Of a stretch of DNA of 64,000 nucleotides, positions 44,670 through 52,677 are shown one piece after another. The stretch comes from Chryseobacterium sp. MEBOG06 (lineage in GTDB: Bacteria > Bacteroidota > Bacteroidia > Flavobacteriales > Weeksellaceae), in contig NZ_CP084580.1 of the NCBI RefSeq assembly GCF_021869765.1, forward strand, positions 868,001 through 932,000, in the 5' to 3' direction. Numbering within the stretch: position 1 is the stretch's first letter; each line of letters begins with the position of its first letter. The notes below the pieces were generated by a model, which was not told the origin of the DNA, made no database searches, and worked only from the letters and a program-made list of their open reading frames with translations. The position numbers and the translations under genes are program-made.

Positions 44670-45002
44670 ATGAATGATTTAATAGTAAATGAGATTTATA
44701 ATATTAAAGATAATAAGGAACTAATTAAAGATTATATTAATAAATTAATATCTAAAGAAAATATTTTTGATTCGTTTGTTCAATCGAGGCAGCATTTATT
44801 TGAAATTTATAATGATAGATTAGATTTTAGTATATATAAAGGTAATCATTTTGAAGGGCTAGAAGAAGTTGTAGAAGAAATGAGATATTCAGGCCTAAAA
44901 AATATACGATTATCATATATTGATGGAACTAAAAGAAGCTGTTCAATATTTAGTAGTGATGACTATAAAGTAATTTTGGGTATTATTTTTTATAATAATT
45001 AA
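44670..45002 (+). CDS. Putative immunity protein for the ART-like tip (C0)
   Basis: A 110-residue cytoplasmic, AT-rich gene directly behind the toxin tip. It has the same length as the protein at 59695-60027 that follows the other ART-like tip, and the two share a C-terminal pattern: YIDGTKRSCSIFSSDDYKVILG here against TIDGKNYSGMYYLSENYDKIIG there. Co-location of two related small proteins with two related ART tips is the main evidence for an immunity role. No signal peptide, consistent with a target in the cytoplasm. Confidence 0.65.
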   Translation: MNDLIVNEIYNIKDNKELIKDYINKLISKENIFDSFVQSRQHLFEIYNDRLDFSIYKGNHFEGLEEVVEEMRYSGLKNIRLSYIDGTKRSCSIFSSDDYKVILGIIFYNN

Positions 45003-45035
45003 GGCAATCGTTAATAATAACAAGAAGTCTGTTTA

Positions 45036-45067
45036 TTTTAGTACCAGAAAATTCCTTGGTACTAAAA
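45036..45067 (+). repeat. 11-bp-stem hairpin after the C0 immunity gene
   Basis: TTTTAGTACCA/TGGTACTAAAA (45036-45046 / 45057-45067) with a 10-nt loop. It may terminate transcription of the full-length toxin unit, although no long T-run follows. It differs from the hairpins after the other immunity genes. Confidence 0.5.
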
Positions 45068-45403
45068 TTAGACAGTTATATCTGTTTTGATTTTAACAAA
45101 TAATAAAACCATTGCAAGCTAAACTATCAATCGTTTTATTCTCTTGATTTATGAAAACTATTATATTGCACTAATACAAAAATCTTCTTGAAAGATAAGT
45201 AAAAGAGAAACTTTTACGAAGACTGCGAAGGCAGTTCAGTAAGAGTAATCTTTGCTAAAAACAGCGCAGGCGCTCCTGAAATTATTGACACCAACAATTA
45301 CTATCCTTTTGGTTTAAACCATATCTCAGGGTCGTTTGGTACTTCTAACTTTGGTAGTTTCTATAGTTACAAATACAACGGAAAGGAATTACAAGAGACG
45401 GGA

Positions 45404-46309
45404 ATGTATGATTACGGAGCAAGGATGATGATGCCTGACCTGGGAAGATGGGGAGCAATGGATGCGATGTCTGAGAAATACAGTTCCTGGAGTCCTTATA
45501 ACTATGCGATCAATAACCCTGTTATGGTCATTGATCCGGATGGAAATGATATTCAACCATTATCCGAAGCGCAACAGGCTTTTAAAAATTATGTAGCAAC
45601 GATGTCAACAGGAACTGAAACATCAGGAGGGAATATTTTTACTGGGTTTAATTTTTCTGGTTTTGGAACAGATGATTGGATCAGAGGACTTGATGGAAAG
45701 TGGAGATATGATGCTAATATTACTACTTTAGAAAAGGCAATGCGAATGGCAGGTATTGATGGTTTTGCTAAAAATGGAACAATATTCTCAAATGTAAGTG
45801 TAGATGGAGGAAGTATCTCGGCTTATGCACGACTAAATGAAGGAGGTAGTATAACCAAGCTCGGTGCGGATGATCTAGCTTCTATGAATGCAATTGTAGA
45901 TGCATTACCAATGTGGTTAGGAGGAACGTGGAGAACCTGGACCAATGTAACATTTTACAGTTTTTCCGCAGGATCAAATGATCCTGATAAAGAAACACTT
46001 AATAAATTAAAACCACAGGATAAAATTGATTTTAATAATATGTTTGAGTATATTTTAGGTGGGTACGGTAGAGCAACAAAACTTAATCTTCAAGATGGTG
46101 CTTTTCAATTTGGTCTTGACATACAGGGCATTGGAAATCCATTTCCTAACATAAATGATACAGTTTATCTAAGAGATTACACATTTAAACAGAACTCCAT
46201 AGTGCCAATTGATACAATGTACAAAACAATTCCTAAAAAAGGTGAGTCTTTCCAGCAAACTGCTAGAAGACTTCGCAAAACTATTGATTCAGTAAAATCT
46301 TCAAAATAA
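45404..46309 (+). CDS. Orphan RHS C-terminal cassette C1, family B toxin, tip 1
   Basis: A 301-residue frame starting at the core Met (GMYDYGARMMMPDLGRWG). The open frame extends back to about 45200 without another ATG, and there is no signal peptide or YD repeat region, so it is an orphan module rather than a complete toxin. After DPDGND come the shared linker (YVATMSTGT, TSGGNIFTG), a conserved domain (FNFSGFGTDDWIRGLDGKW to FQFGLDIQGIGNPF, about residues 82-247) and a 54-residue tip (248-301) ending TARRLRKTIDSVKSSK. The identical tip recurs in C8. The middle block (about 126-175) differs from C4, C6 and C8. The toxin activity is not recognised; a lipoprotein gene follows. Confidence 0.75.
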   Translation: MYDYGARMMMPDLGRWGAMDAMSEKYSSWSPYNYAINNPVMVIDPDGNDIQPLSEAQQAFKNYVATMSTGTETSGGNIFTGFNFSGFGTDDWIRGLDGKWRYDANITTLEKAMRMAGIDGFAKNGTIFSNVSVDGGSISAYARLNEGGSITKLGADDLASMNAIVDALPMWLGGTWRTWTNVTFYSFSAGSNDPDKETLNKLKPQDKIDFNNMFEYILGGYGRATKLNLQDGAFQFGLDIQGIGNPFPNINDTVYLRDYTFKQNSIVPIDTMYKTIPKKGESFQQTARRLRKTIDSVKSSK

Positions 46310-46317
46310 TTTAAAAT

Positions 46318-46986
46318 ATGGGTAAAATAGTTTTATTGTATTTATTATTTTTTTTAATAATATCGTGCAAAAAACAAGAAGTTAGAAATTTTGATAATCT
46401 CAATTCTTCAGAATATTTTTCAATTTCAAGTGAATTAAAAAACTTAAAAAATATTGAAAAAAATAAAATTAATGATTCTCTATATAAGATAACGGGAACA
46501 TTCAATAACTATGAAATTACAGGATTTGTAGATCATGAAAATATTAGAGTAGGTTGGTGGATAGCTACTAATAAACAATCGAAAGAGATAAATGCTAAAT
46601 TAGAATATAAATTTGTTGATAATAAAGAGTTTGTTAATCAATACATTTTGTTCAAAAATGGAAAAATAGATAGTACAAATAGTAAATTCTATTGGTTTGA
46701 TAGGAATAAAAATTTGATTAAATATAATTTTTATATTCCAAATAGCTCTAAAAGTTTAGAACCTGAAGGAAAGCTGAATTATCATATTTATTCCAATGGA
46801 ACTGAACTAAAACATTTGCAATGTAAGTGTCTACAAATTGAAAATATTTTTAGTTGTGAGTTTCCATATCCAAAAGATATTGAATCTAAAAAAATAATTA
46901 TTCGTGGAAATTTTTGGGAATTGTTTCAAATGAAAAATGGAAATGTTGGTGAGAATGAAATTTATGTATTAGATACATTGAAATAG
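46318..46986 (+). CDS. Putative immunity lipoprotein of C1 (GWW type)
   Basis: A 222-residue lipoprotein: hydrophobic signal IVLLYLLFFLIISC with lipobox IISC, then KKQEVRNF. The mature part contains a GWWIATNKQSKE segment followed by a KNGKIDSTNSKFYWF element; the protein at 53619 has a diverged copy of the same layout (GWWKVKDKTND, then EEGKLINRFSQYY). It starts 8 bp after the toxin stop, and the sequence is identical to the protein at 62682. Location in the envelope implies that the cognate toxin acts there. Confidence 0.7.
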   Translation: MGKIVLLYLLFFLIISCKKQEVRNFDNLNSSEYFSISSELKNLKNIEKNKINDSLYKITGTFNNYEITGFVDHENIRVGWWIATNKQSKEINAKLEYKFVDNKEFVNQYILFKNGKIDSTNSKFYWFDRNKNLIKYNFYIPNSSKSLEPEGKLNYHIYSNGTELKHLQCKCLQIENIFSCEFPYPKDIESKKIIIRGNFWELFQMKNGNVGENEIYVLDTLK

Positions 46987-47066
46987 TGGAGTTGCTACCT
47001 TTTTTAGAACAAAAATTTTATACCCTAACAAAGGGGGATGAAAATTAGAGTATTGGTTTTCAATAT

Positions 47067-47121
47067 CCCTCGGCTGCCGATTGAATCGTGTGTTAAGTAA
47101 TAGTAACAAAGCCCCGCTATT
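47067..47121 (+). repeat. Type I inter-cassette element (a), truncated
   Basis: It begins CCCTCGGCTGCCGATTGAAT and runs to GCCCCGCTATT, where it is cut and joined directly to RHS core sequence (TATAAATACAATGGCAAAG). It lacks the right arm of the hairpin present in the other copies, so it looks like a recombination junction. Confidence 0.6.
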
Positions 47122-47156
47122 ATAAATACAATGGCAAAGAGCTTCACGAAATAGGA

Positions 47157-48098
47157 ATGTATGATTACGGTGCAAGGATGATGATGCCTGACCTGGGAAG
47201 ATGGGGAGTAATGGATGCGATGTCTGAGAAATACAGCTCTTTGAGTCCTTACAGCTATGCGATCAATAACCCTGTTATGGTCATTGATCCGGATGGAAAT
47301 GATGCAATGTTCGCTTCTGGAGAAGCAGCACAATTTGCTTTTAAAATGTATGTAGCAACGATGTCAACAGGAACTGGAACATCAGGAGAGAATATTTTTA
47401 CGGGGTTGGATAATGAGTATGATAAGGATGGCAAGATGATTAGTAATTTAGGTGGAAATAAGATAGATTTTTATCATCAAAGAAATGGAGATACTAAAGT
47501 GATTAGTCGACAAAGTGGGGCTTCAAATATTATTAAAGGAGGAGAATCTATTATTAGAGGTTATATTCATAGAGGAAAAGATGTTGGATGGGGAACTATA
47601 ACAAGTGAATATTTTGGAGGAAGTGGGCCTACTCGCAGTCTATTTAGTGATTTTAATGATTCTAATGATGGACCTTTTGCTTCTCTAGACAAAGCATCAT
47701 CTCCGTATTCTTCTTTAGCAAGACAAGCATCATTAAACTCAGAAGATCCAAAAGGGTTTATAGAGATGACATATCTTCAGGCTAATCCTCTAAGAGCAAA
47801 TTTTGATGGATATGAGCAGATGTGGGGAAGATCCACTGTATCTTGGTACAAATTAGGAGGCGAAACACTTTTTTTAATGTTAGATTCAAAATCTCAGGAG
47901 TCATTATTTTATAGATTACCAGTAAATAATTTTGAAAGAACCGAAGGAAAAGTAAATAGCTTTGGAAATACATATCAGACTTATATGTGGACTGAAAGCA
48001 ATTCCGAAGTTCAAAAAAAAGTAGTTAACCCAACCTTAAAGAACGTTTTTAAACAAGCTGTAACACCACCATCTATATTAACAAGACCTAGATTTTAA
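47157..48098 (+). CDS. Orphan RHS C-terminal cassette C2, unrecognised toxin
   Basis: A 313-residue frame from the core Met through DPDGNDAMFASGEAAQ and the shared TSGENIFTGLDN linker. The tip starts at about residue 85 (EYDKDGKMISNLGGNKIDFY) and includes DFNDSNDGPFASLDKASSPY, YEQMWGRSTVSWYKLGGE and a C-terminus PPSILTRPRF. I do not recognise the fold. A lipoprotein gene follows after 25 bp, and a decayed second copy of the last third of this tip lies at 48728-49060. There is no own signal peptide, so it is a donor-type orphan. Confidence 0.72.
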   Translation: MYDYGARMMMPDLGRWGVMDAMSEKYSSLSPYSYAINNPVMVIDPDGNDAMFASGEAAQFAFKMYVATMSTGTGTSGENIFTGLDNEYDKDGKMISNLGGNKIDFYHQRNGDTKVISRQSGASNIIKGGESIIRGYIHRGKDVGWGTITSEYFGGSGPTRSLFSDFNDSNDGPFASLDKASSPYSSLARQASLNSEDPKGFIEMTYLQANPLRANFDGYEQMWGRSTVSWYKLGGETLFLMLDSKSQESLFYRLPVNNFERTEGKVNSFGNTYQTYMWTESNSEVQKKVVNPTLKNVFKQAVTPPSILTRPRF

Positions 48099-48123
48099 AT
48101 CGAACATTTTAAATTTGATAAAT

Positions 48124-48510
48124 ATGAAAAAAAGTATAAGTTTAATTTTATTACCACTTCTATTTTCATGTCAAAATATTAGTAGTGAAGATATGTATGG
48201 AAAATATTCGCCTTTATCATATAAAAATACATATGATACCCTGACAATTTACAGAGATGGAGTGTACAATAGGGTTATTTATAATAGGGAAGGGAAAAAG
48301 TTATTGGATTACGATTCAAAATATAAAATAGATAATCAATCTATAACACTTTCAAAATTTTATCTAAATTTAGACAAAGATTTAATTGCTTTTCCAGAGG
48401 ATGTAGAAGACACTAATACAACTTATATAACTTCTTTCAAAAAAAAAGATAAAAACATTTTTCTCTGCTTTGGCCATTATGGAGAAAATTGTTATAAAAA
48501 GGTAAAATAA
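48124..48510 (+). CDS. Putative immunity lipoprotein of C2, copy 1
   Basis: A 128-residue lipoprotein starting MKKSISLILLPLLFSCQNIS with lipobox LFSC. The mature part has YGKYSPLSYKNTYDTLTIYR and ends in CFGHYGENCYKK, resembling small lipocalin-like envelope proteins. A close paralogue follows at 49086. The upstream TTG at 48115 would lengthen the signal only; the ATG at 48124 matches the paralogue. Its envelope location suggests the C2 toxin acts outside the cytoplasm. Confidence 0.68.
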   Translation: MKKSISLILLPLLFSCQNISSEDMYGKYSPLSYKNTYDTLTIYRDGVYNRVIYNREGKKLLDYDSKYKIDNQSITLSKFYLNLDKDLIAFPEDVEDTNTTYITSFKKKDKNIFLCFGHYGENCYKKVK

Positions 48511-48547
48511 CAAAAATTGGCACTCAATTGAGTGCTCCTGCTGGTGG

Positions 48548-48608
48548 CGAGCGTCACGCTCGTATCTGATAAAATAGCATCAACCCTTTACAAATAGTAA
48601 GGGGTTGA
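48548..48608 (+). repeat. Type II palindromic element plus second hairpin
   Basis: CGAGCG-TCA-CGCTCG (48548-48562) is followed by a 13-bp stem ATCAACCCTTTAC/GTAAGGGGTTGAT (about 48579-48608, one G-U pair) and a T-rich stretch. The order palindrome, CTGATAAAATA, second hairpin is repeated at 60066-60129. Confidence 0.65.
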
Positions 48609-48689
48609 TTACTTTTATTTAAAGCTTAAGTACGAATCTATGTTTTAAAATATAGAAAATAGGTGTAATTTTAAGATTGTTATTGTTGG

Positions 48690-48706
48690 TACGAGCAAGA
48701 TGCTCG
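48690..48706 (+). repeat. Type II palindrome, inverted form
   Basis: TACGAGCAAGATGCTCGCA is a small hairpin (CGAGCA/TGCTCG) of the same GAGCG/CTCG type as the elements at 48548 and 60066. It lies just before the decayed C2-type tip. Confidence 0.4.
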
Positions 48707-48727
48707 CACCAGCTTGGGGTTGTTAAA

Positions 48728-49060
48728 ATGGATTATCTTCAAGCTAACCCCATCACAGCAAATTTTGATTGGTATGAGCAGATGTGGGGAAGATCAAATG
48801 TATCTTGGTATAAATTAGGAGATGAAACACTTTTTTAATGACTGATTCTAAGTCACAGGAGTCATTGTTTTATAGATTACCAGTAAATAATTTTGAAAGA
48901 ACCGATGGAAAGGTAAATAGTTTTGGAAATACATATCAGACTTATATATGGACTGAAAGAAACTCCGAAATTCAAAAAAAAAGTAATTAACCCAACCTTA
49001 AAGAACGTTTTTGAACAAGCTGTAACACCACCATCTATATTAACAAGACCTAGATTTTAA
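48728..49060 (+). pseudogene. Decayed second copy of the C2 toxin tip
   Basis: It starts ATG GAT TAT CTT and reads LQANPITANFDWYEQMWGRS, closely matching residues about 222 onward of the C2 toxin, then stops prematurely. The break coincides with a T-run of six where C2 has seven (48831-48836 region). A second frame change falls in an A-run of nine where C2 has eight. The end restores PPSILTRPRF. It has no RHS core and is followed by a second immunity gene, so it is a remnant of a duplicated toxin-immunity end. Confidence 0.78.
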
Positions 49061-49085
49061 ATCGAACAACTTAAATTTAATGAAT

Positions 49086-49478
49086 ATGAAAAAAAGTATA
49101 AGTTTAATTTTATTACCTTTTTTATTTTCTTGCCAAAATATTAGTAATGAAGATATATATGGAAAATATTCACCCATATCATACAAGAATACATATGACA
49201 CTCTAACGATTAGCAAGGATGGGGGTTATAACAGGGTAATTTACAATATAAAAGGGAAGAAAGTGTTGAATTACAATTCGAAATATAAATTAGAGGGTTC
49301 TTCAATAAAGTTTTCTGATTTTTATTTAAATTTAGATAAAGATTTAATTACCTTTCCAGAAGATGTGAATGATACTGATATGACCTATACTACTTTTTTT
49401 GAGAAAAAAGATAAGAATATTGTACTTTGCTTTGGCTACCATGATGGGGAGAATTGTTATAAAAAGATTATAGAATAA
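49086..49478 (+). CDS. Putative immunity lipoprotein of C2 type, copy 2
   Basis: A 130-residue lipoprotein, paralogue of the protein at 48124-48510: same signal MKKSISLILLPFLFSCQNIS, KYSPISYKNTYDTLTISKDG and CFGYHDGENCYKK. The ATG at 49080 is an alternative start giving two extra residues. Its own toxin partner is broken, so it is an orphan immunity gene, probably kept for protection against related toxins (inference). Confidence 0.68.
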   Translation: MKKSISLILLPFLFSCQNISNEDIYGKYSPISYKNTYDTLTISKDGGYNRVIYNIKGKKVLNYNSKYKLEGSSIKFSDFYLNLDKDLITFPEDVNDTDMTYTTFFEKKDKNIVLCFGYHDGENCYKKIIE

Positions 49479-49508
49479 AAAAACACTGAGCAAAGTCCCC
49501 GCTAGTAC

Positions 49509-49617
49509 GAGCGTCTCGTTCGTTTTCAGATTGACTAGTTCTAGTTCTGAAAAAGGTTTACTATTTTAATAAATCAAATATAGTTAAATCAGGGTAGGAA
49601 TTTTCCTATTCTGATTT
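49509..49617 (+). repeat. Type II palindrome and terminator-like hairpin
   Basis: ACGAGCG-TCT-CGTTCGT (about 49510-49526) is followed further on by a 15-bp imperfect stem (49586-49600 / 49603-49617; AAATCAGGG...CTGATTT) with a T-run. It lies between the orphan immunity gene and cassette C3. Confidence 0.5.
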
Positions 49618-49683
49618 TTGCTTTTTAGACTCATAAAAATATGCTTGGAAGGTATGTTCAGAAAGGGGTAAAGTTGCATATAA

Positions 49684-50922
49684 AACCGCTATATTTACCA
49701 ATACAGAGATCACCTTGGAAATACCAGGGTAAGCTTTGCCAAAAACAGCGTAGGTGCTCCTGAAATTATTGACACCAACAATTACTATCCTTTTTGCTTA
49801 AACCATACGGGCGGAAACGGTTTGAACTCTTCCAACTTTGGAGGTCTCTACTCTTACAAATACAACGGAAAAGAGCTTCAGGAAACCGGGATGTTTGATT
49901 ACGGCTGGAGACAATATATGCCAGATCTGGGAAGATGGAACGGGATAGATCAATTGTCAGAAAGTTACATTTCTACAAGTCCATATGCTTATGTAGCTAA
50001 TAATCCTGTTTCGCAGTATGATGTAGACGGAAGATGGTTTAACCAGGATGGGAGTATTGATACTTCAGGAAGAACTCCCGGATTTACCACGGGTAGACAA
50101 TATTATAATTCTTTTTTTGGTATAAATCCCGGAGATGGTGGAGGTGCAAATAGTATGTTTGCTGCTGGACTTATTGATACAGCATTCGGTTTGGGTGGAA
50201 CTTGGTCTAATACAGGTTTTGGCTTTATGGATAGTGATGGTACTCTTTTGGGGTATAATGGTAGCTATAAAAGTTTAAATGTTAACTTTGAGGAAGGAGG
50301 AATTGGTGAAGCAACCAATTATGTTCCGGAAGTTTTTGTCACAGGAAGAAAAGGTGGAGGTTTCTTTGAGGGATCATACAACAGCTTTATGATGGAGAAT
50401 GGTATGAACAATGCCAGAATGAGTTGGAACTTAAGTCAAAGCAGATCTTTACTATATGATGCCATAGAAAACACAAAAGTAGGAAGATCTGTATCTGCTG
50501 CTGAAAATTTCATGTTTTTGGAGTTACCAGCGTCCCTTGCTGGCGGAGAAATATTGGCCGCTGGTTGGAGAGCAGCCGGAGCTGGAAGATATTTATCTGG
50601 TGTAGTAAACAAGGCTTATGCAAACATCGCTCCTAAGATAGTAGCTACTTTTAGTGAAACGGCAGAACAAGCTGTAGTACATGGGAACTCATTAAAAAGT
50701 CTAAGACCAACTTGGGGATATAAACTCTATTCAGCTGATGGAACATTTTTAAAGAATGGGATTACATCAAAGCTTATTCCAGAAACAAGATATACCAAGA
50801 CTTTTATGTCTAATAAAGTTATGATGGAAAAAATATTATTTCCTAATAGAGCTGCAGCTTACCAATGGGAGTTTCAGCAAAATCAAATTCTACGTGGACC
50901 ATTAAATTTAAATATGCATTAA
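49684..50922 (+). CDS. Orphan RHS cassette C3 with variant core and GIY-YIG/URI-like tip
   Basis: The frame is open from 49684 (NRYIYQYRDHLGNTRVSFAK) with the first ATG-like start at 49822 (TTG). The core differs from all the others: GMFDYGWRQYMPDLGRWNGI, then SPYAYVANNPVSQYDVDGRW in place of DPDGND. The long linker includes TNYVPEVFVTG, and the last 75 residues read WGYKLYSADGTFLKNGITS...RYTKTFM...RAAAYQWEFQQNQILRGPLN, which resembles GIY-YIG/URI-type nuclease toxin ends of other RHS proteins. It has no signal peptide. A cytoplasmic immunity-type gene follows at once. Confidence 0.7.
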   Translation, partial: NRYIYQYRDHLGNTRVSFAKNSVGAPEIIDTNNYYPFCLNHTGGNGLNSSNFGGLYSYKYNGKELQETGMFDYGWRQYMPDLGRWNGIDQLSESYISTSPYAYVANNPVSQYDVDGRWFNQDGSIDTSGRTPGFTTGRQYYNSFFGINPGDGGGANSMFAAGLIDTAFGLGGTWSNTGFGFMDSDGTLLGYNGSYKSLNVNFEEGGIGEATNYVPEVFVTGRKGGGFFEGSYNSFMMENGMNNARMSWNLSQSRSLLYDAIENTKVGRSVSAAENFMFLELPASLAGGEILAAGWRAAGAGRYLSGVVNKAYANIAPKIVATFSETAEQAVVHGNSLKSLRPTWGYKLYSADGTFLKNGITSKLIPETRYTKTFMSNKVMMEKILFPNRAAAYQWEFQQNQILRGPLNLNMH

Positions 50923-50924
50923 TT

Positions 50925-51395
50925 ATGAGTAATGATACAAATATATTTGGCTGTTTTGTTTCCTATCCTTCGGTGATGTATGATGCAACAGATGAACAAA
51001 AAAAAATCGCAAAAAATCAAGGTGATTTATTTCGCATCTATATCTGGGGAGATCAGGGAATTTGTGATAGCTTGAAGGAACTTAAAAAAGAAAATTATGG
51101 TAATGATCTAGAACTAGCTTTATTTCAATTCTATGTAAATCCAATTGAATATGAATTAAACAATCTGAAAGAAATTGAATCATATAGAAAAAAAGAAAAG
51201 TCTATAGGTATTCCGATTATTATTGATGATGAGAATTTTTTTAGTAAAACAGAGCAGGAACGCTACAATTTTCTAAAACAATCTATTTTACAAAAAATGG
51301 AAGTACTTTTGGAAGTTGTTAAGAAGAAAAAACTGGATACGAAAATGGACTTATTAAAATCTGATTTGAGAAAAGTTCTTGAAGAATTGCGGTAA
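50925..51395 (+). CDS. Putative immunity protein of C3
   Basis: A 156-residue soluble protein starting MSNDTNIFGCFVSYPSVMYD, whose ATG lies 2 bp after the toxin stop. A longer frame starting at 50865 lies inside the toxin gene and is rejected. The sequence is charged and helical towards the C-terminus (KMEVLLEVVKKKKLDTKMDL). Absence of a signal peptide fits a toxin with a cytoplasmic target such as nucleic acid. Family not recognised. Confidence 0.65.
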   Translation: MSNDTNIFGCFVSYPSVMYDATDEQKKIAKNQGDLFRIYIWGDQGICDSLKELKKENYGNDLELALFQFYVNPIEYELNNLKEIESYRKKEKSIGIPIIIDDENFFSKTEQERYNFLKQSILQKMEVLLEVVKKKKLDTKMDLLKSDLRKVLEELR

Positions 51396-51400
51396 TATTG

Positions 51401-51469
51401 CCCCGCTGCCGATTGCATTGCGTGGTGAATAGCAATAATAAAACCACTGCTATTGAGCGGTGGTTTTGT
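51401..51469 (+). repeat. Type I inter-cassette element (b)
   Basis: CCCCGCTGCCGATTGCAT, then the 11-bp stem AAACCACTGCT/AGCGGTGGTTT (51441-51451 / 51456-51466) with loop ATTG. It begins 6 bp after the C3 immunity gene. The hairpin resembles a terminator, with TTGTATTG after it. Confidence 0.75.
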
Positions 51470-51539
51470 ATTGTAAAAAGCATGATGTTTTTCTATGATT
51501 GGCTTTTAAATAATCGCTTTAATTTACTCTGTTAGTAGT

Positions 51540-51623
51540 TTAGAGCACGCTATAGCAGACTCATATCGGGCTAGATTTGCACCAAAATGGGTGAAAGAAA
51601 TGTATAATCTAAATTGGAAATAA
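51540..51623 (+). pseudogene. Remnant of a toxin tip (27 codons plus stop)
   Basis: In frame: LEHAIADSYRARFAPKWV, then MYNLNWK and a stop 2 bp before the next gene. It has no RHS core or start upstream, so it is the C-terminal stub of a lost toxin whose immunity gene remains. The tip family is not recognised. Confidence 0.5.
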
Positions 51624-51625
51624 TT

Positions 51626-52267
51626 ATGTTTAGAATATTTAAAAAACAAAAAATAAAAGAGTTTACAGATGAAGAAATAAATTTCTTTAGAGAGCTCGTT
51701 AAGCTTTTACCTACTCGTTATCATTATATTCTTAATCAATTGAATAAATATTTTTTAATAAGCTTTAAACCAAACGACTTGAACTTTAAAGATTGGTATA
51801 GTGTTCAATTAAATGCAAAATTAGAGAAAGTATATAGCAAACCTAATTTAGGGTATTTTCAATTACAAAATATTTTTATATACAATAAAAAAAGTAAAGA
51901 AAAAGAAAAAATTAATATTTCGTTTCTTGAGGGAATGTTTATTGGTTTTTTTATTAAAGATATAAATTTGAATAATTATACTTTAAATCAATATGATACT
52001 TCTACTCTAAAAGAAAAACATTTTAAAAATGAGAACGATAAAGAAGTTCTTTTAGAAATAATTAAAGATGTTAATAAGAATAAGTTGGTTGAGTTAGATA
52101 TAGAGGATACATTTAAAATAGAAATTCCTGAAGGAACTTTTTATACTATTAAAAGCTTGGGGGAAGGCAATTATTTAGCTGTTGATAGTCACGGTATAGT
52201 TTATGAACTATTGCATGATCCGTACAGTGTAAAGAAAAAAGCGACTAGTATAAATGATTTACTATAG
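51626..52267 (+). CDS. Orphan immunity-type protein
   Basis: A 213-residue soluble protein (MFRIFKKQKIKEFTDEEINF...) with no signal peptide, very AT-rich and lysine-rich. The C-terminal part (GNYLAVDSHGIVYELLHDPY) resembles the final strands of SMI1/KNR4 (SUKH)-type immunity proteins, which often end with a statement such as IAIDSNGxVYxLxHD; this is a tentative resemblance. It follows a 27-codon toxin stub by 2 bp and precedes a type I element, the usual position of an immunity gene. Confidence 0.58.
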   Translation: MFRIFKKQKIKEFTDEEINFFRELVKLLPTRYHYILNQLNKYFLISFKPNDLNFKDWYSVQLNAKLEKVYSKPNLGYFQLQNIFIYNKKSKEKEKINISFLEGMFIGFFIKDINLNNYTLNQYDTSTLKEKHFKNENDKEVLLEIIKDVNKNKLVELDIEDTFKIEIPEGTFYTIKSLGEGNYLAVDSHGIVYELLHDPYSVKKKATSINDLL

Positions 52268-52321
52268 ACATTGATCATGTTTCAGATATGTTGATTTCTG
52301 TTATTAATGTGATTTAACATT

Positions 52322-52398
52322 CCCCTCGCTGCAGCACGATTGCATCGTGTGGCGAATTAATAATAACAACACCACTGCTATTGAGCGGTGGTGTTGTG
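52322..52398 (+). repeat. Type I inter-cassette element (c)
   Basis: CCCCTCGCTGCAGCACGATT, then the stem AACACCACTGCT/AGCGGTGGTGTT. Relative to copy b, an A-T pair is replaced by C-G, a compensatory change that supports an RNA (or cruciform) structure. It follows the orphan immunity gene by about 55 bp. Confidence 0.75.
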
Positions 52399-52409
52399 TT
52401 TTAAAAACT

Positions 52410-52677
52410 TTATATATTTATTTTGAAAACAATAAGTATATTTATCAATATAAAGACCAACTTGATAGACCAATAAAAGAGAAGGTTTTACGAAAACTGC
52501 TAATATAGTTAAGTAAGTGTAACCTTTGCCAAAAACAGCGCAGGCGCTCCCGAAATTATTGATACCAACAATTACTATCCTTTTGGACTGAATCATATCT
52601 CAGGGTCGTTTGGTATTTCTAACTTTGGTAGTTTCTACAGTTACAAATACAACGGAAAGGAATTACAAGAGACGGGA
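52410..52677 (+). pseudogene. Degenerate RHS core upstream of C4
   Basis: One frame reads NKYIYQYKDQLDRPIKEK, a diverged form of the core NRYIYQYRDHLGNTRV. The frame then breaks (stops near 52500), and the regular core resumes at about 52527 (FAKNSAGAPEIIDTNNYYPF) in another frame. An almost identical degenerate stretch precedes C7 (58471-58590), and a partial one precedes C1 (45190-45245). Confidence 0.6.

Larger units (their letters stand above)
45914..47388 (+). repeat. 1.47-kb direct repeat, copy 1
   Basis: This segment recurs at 62278-63752 (offset 16,364 bp), with a single substitution that I noticed (47051 T versus A at 63415). It spans the end of the family B toxin, its lipoprotein gene, the spacer element and the RHS core of the next cassette. 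Such near-identity outside the core implies a recent duplication or gene conversion. Confidence 0.85.
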
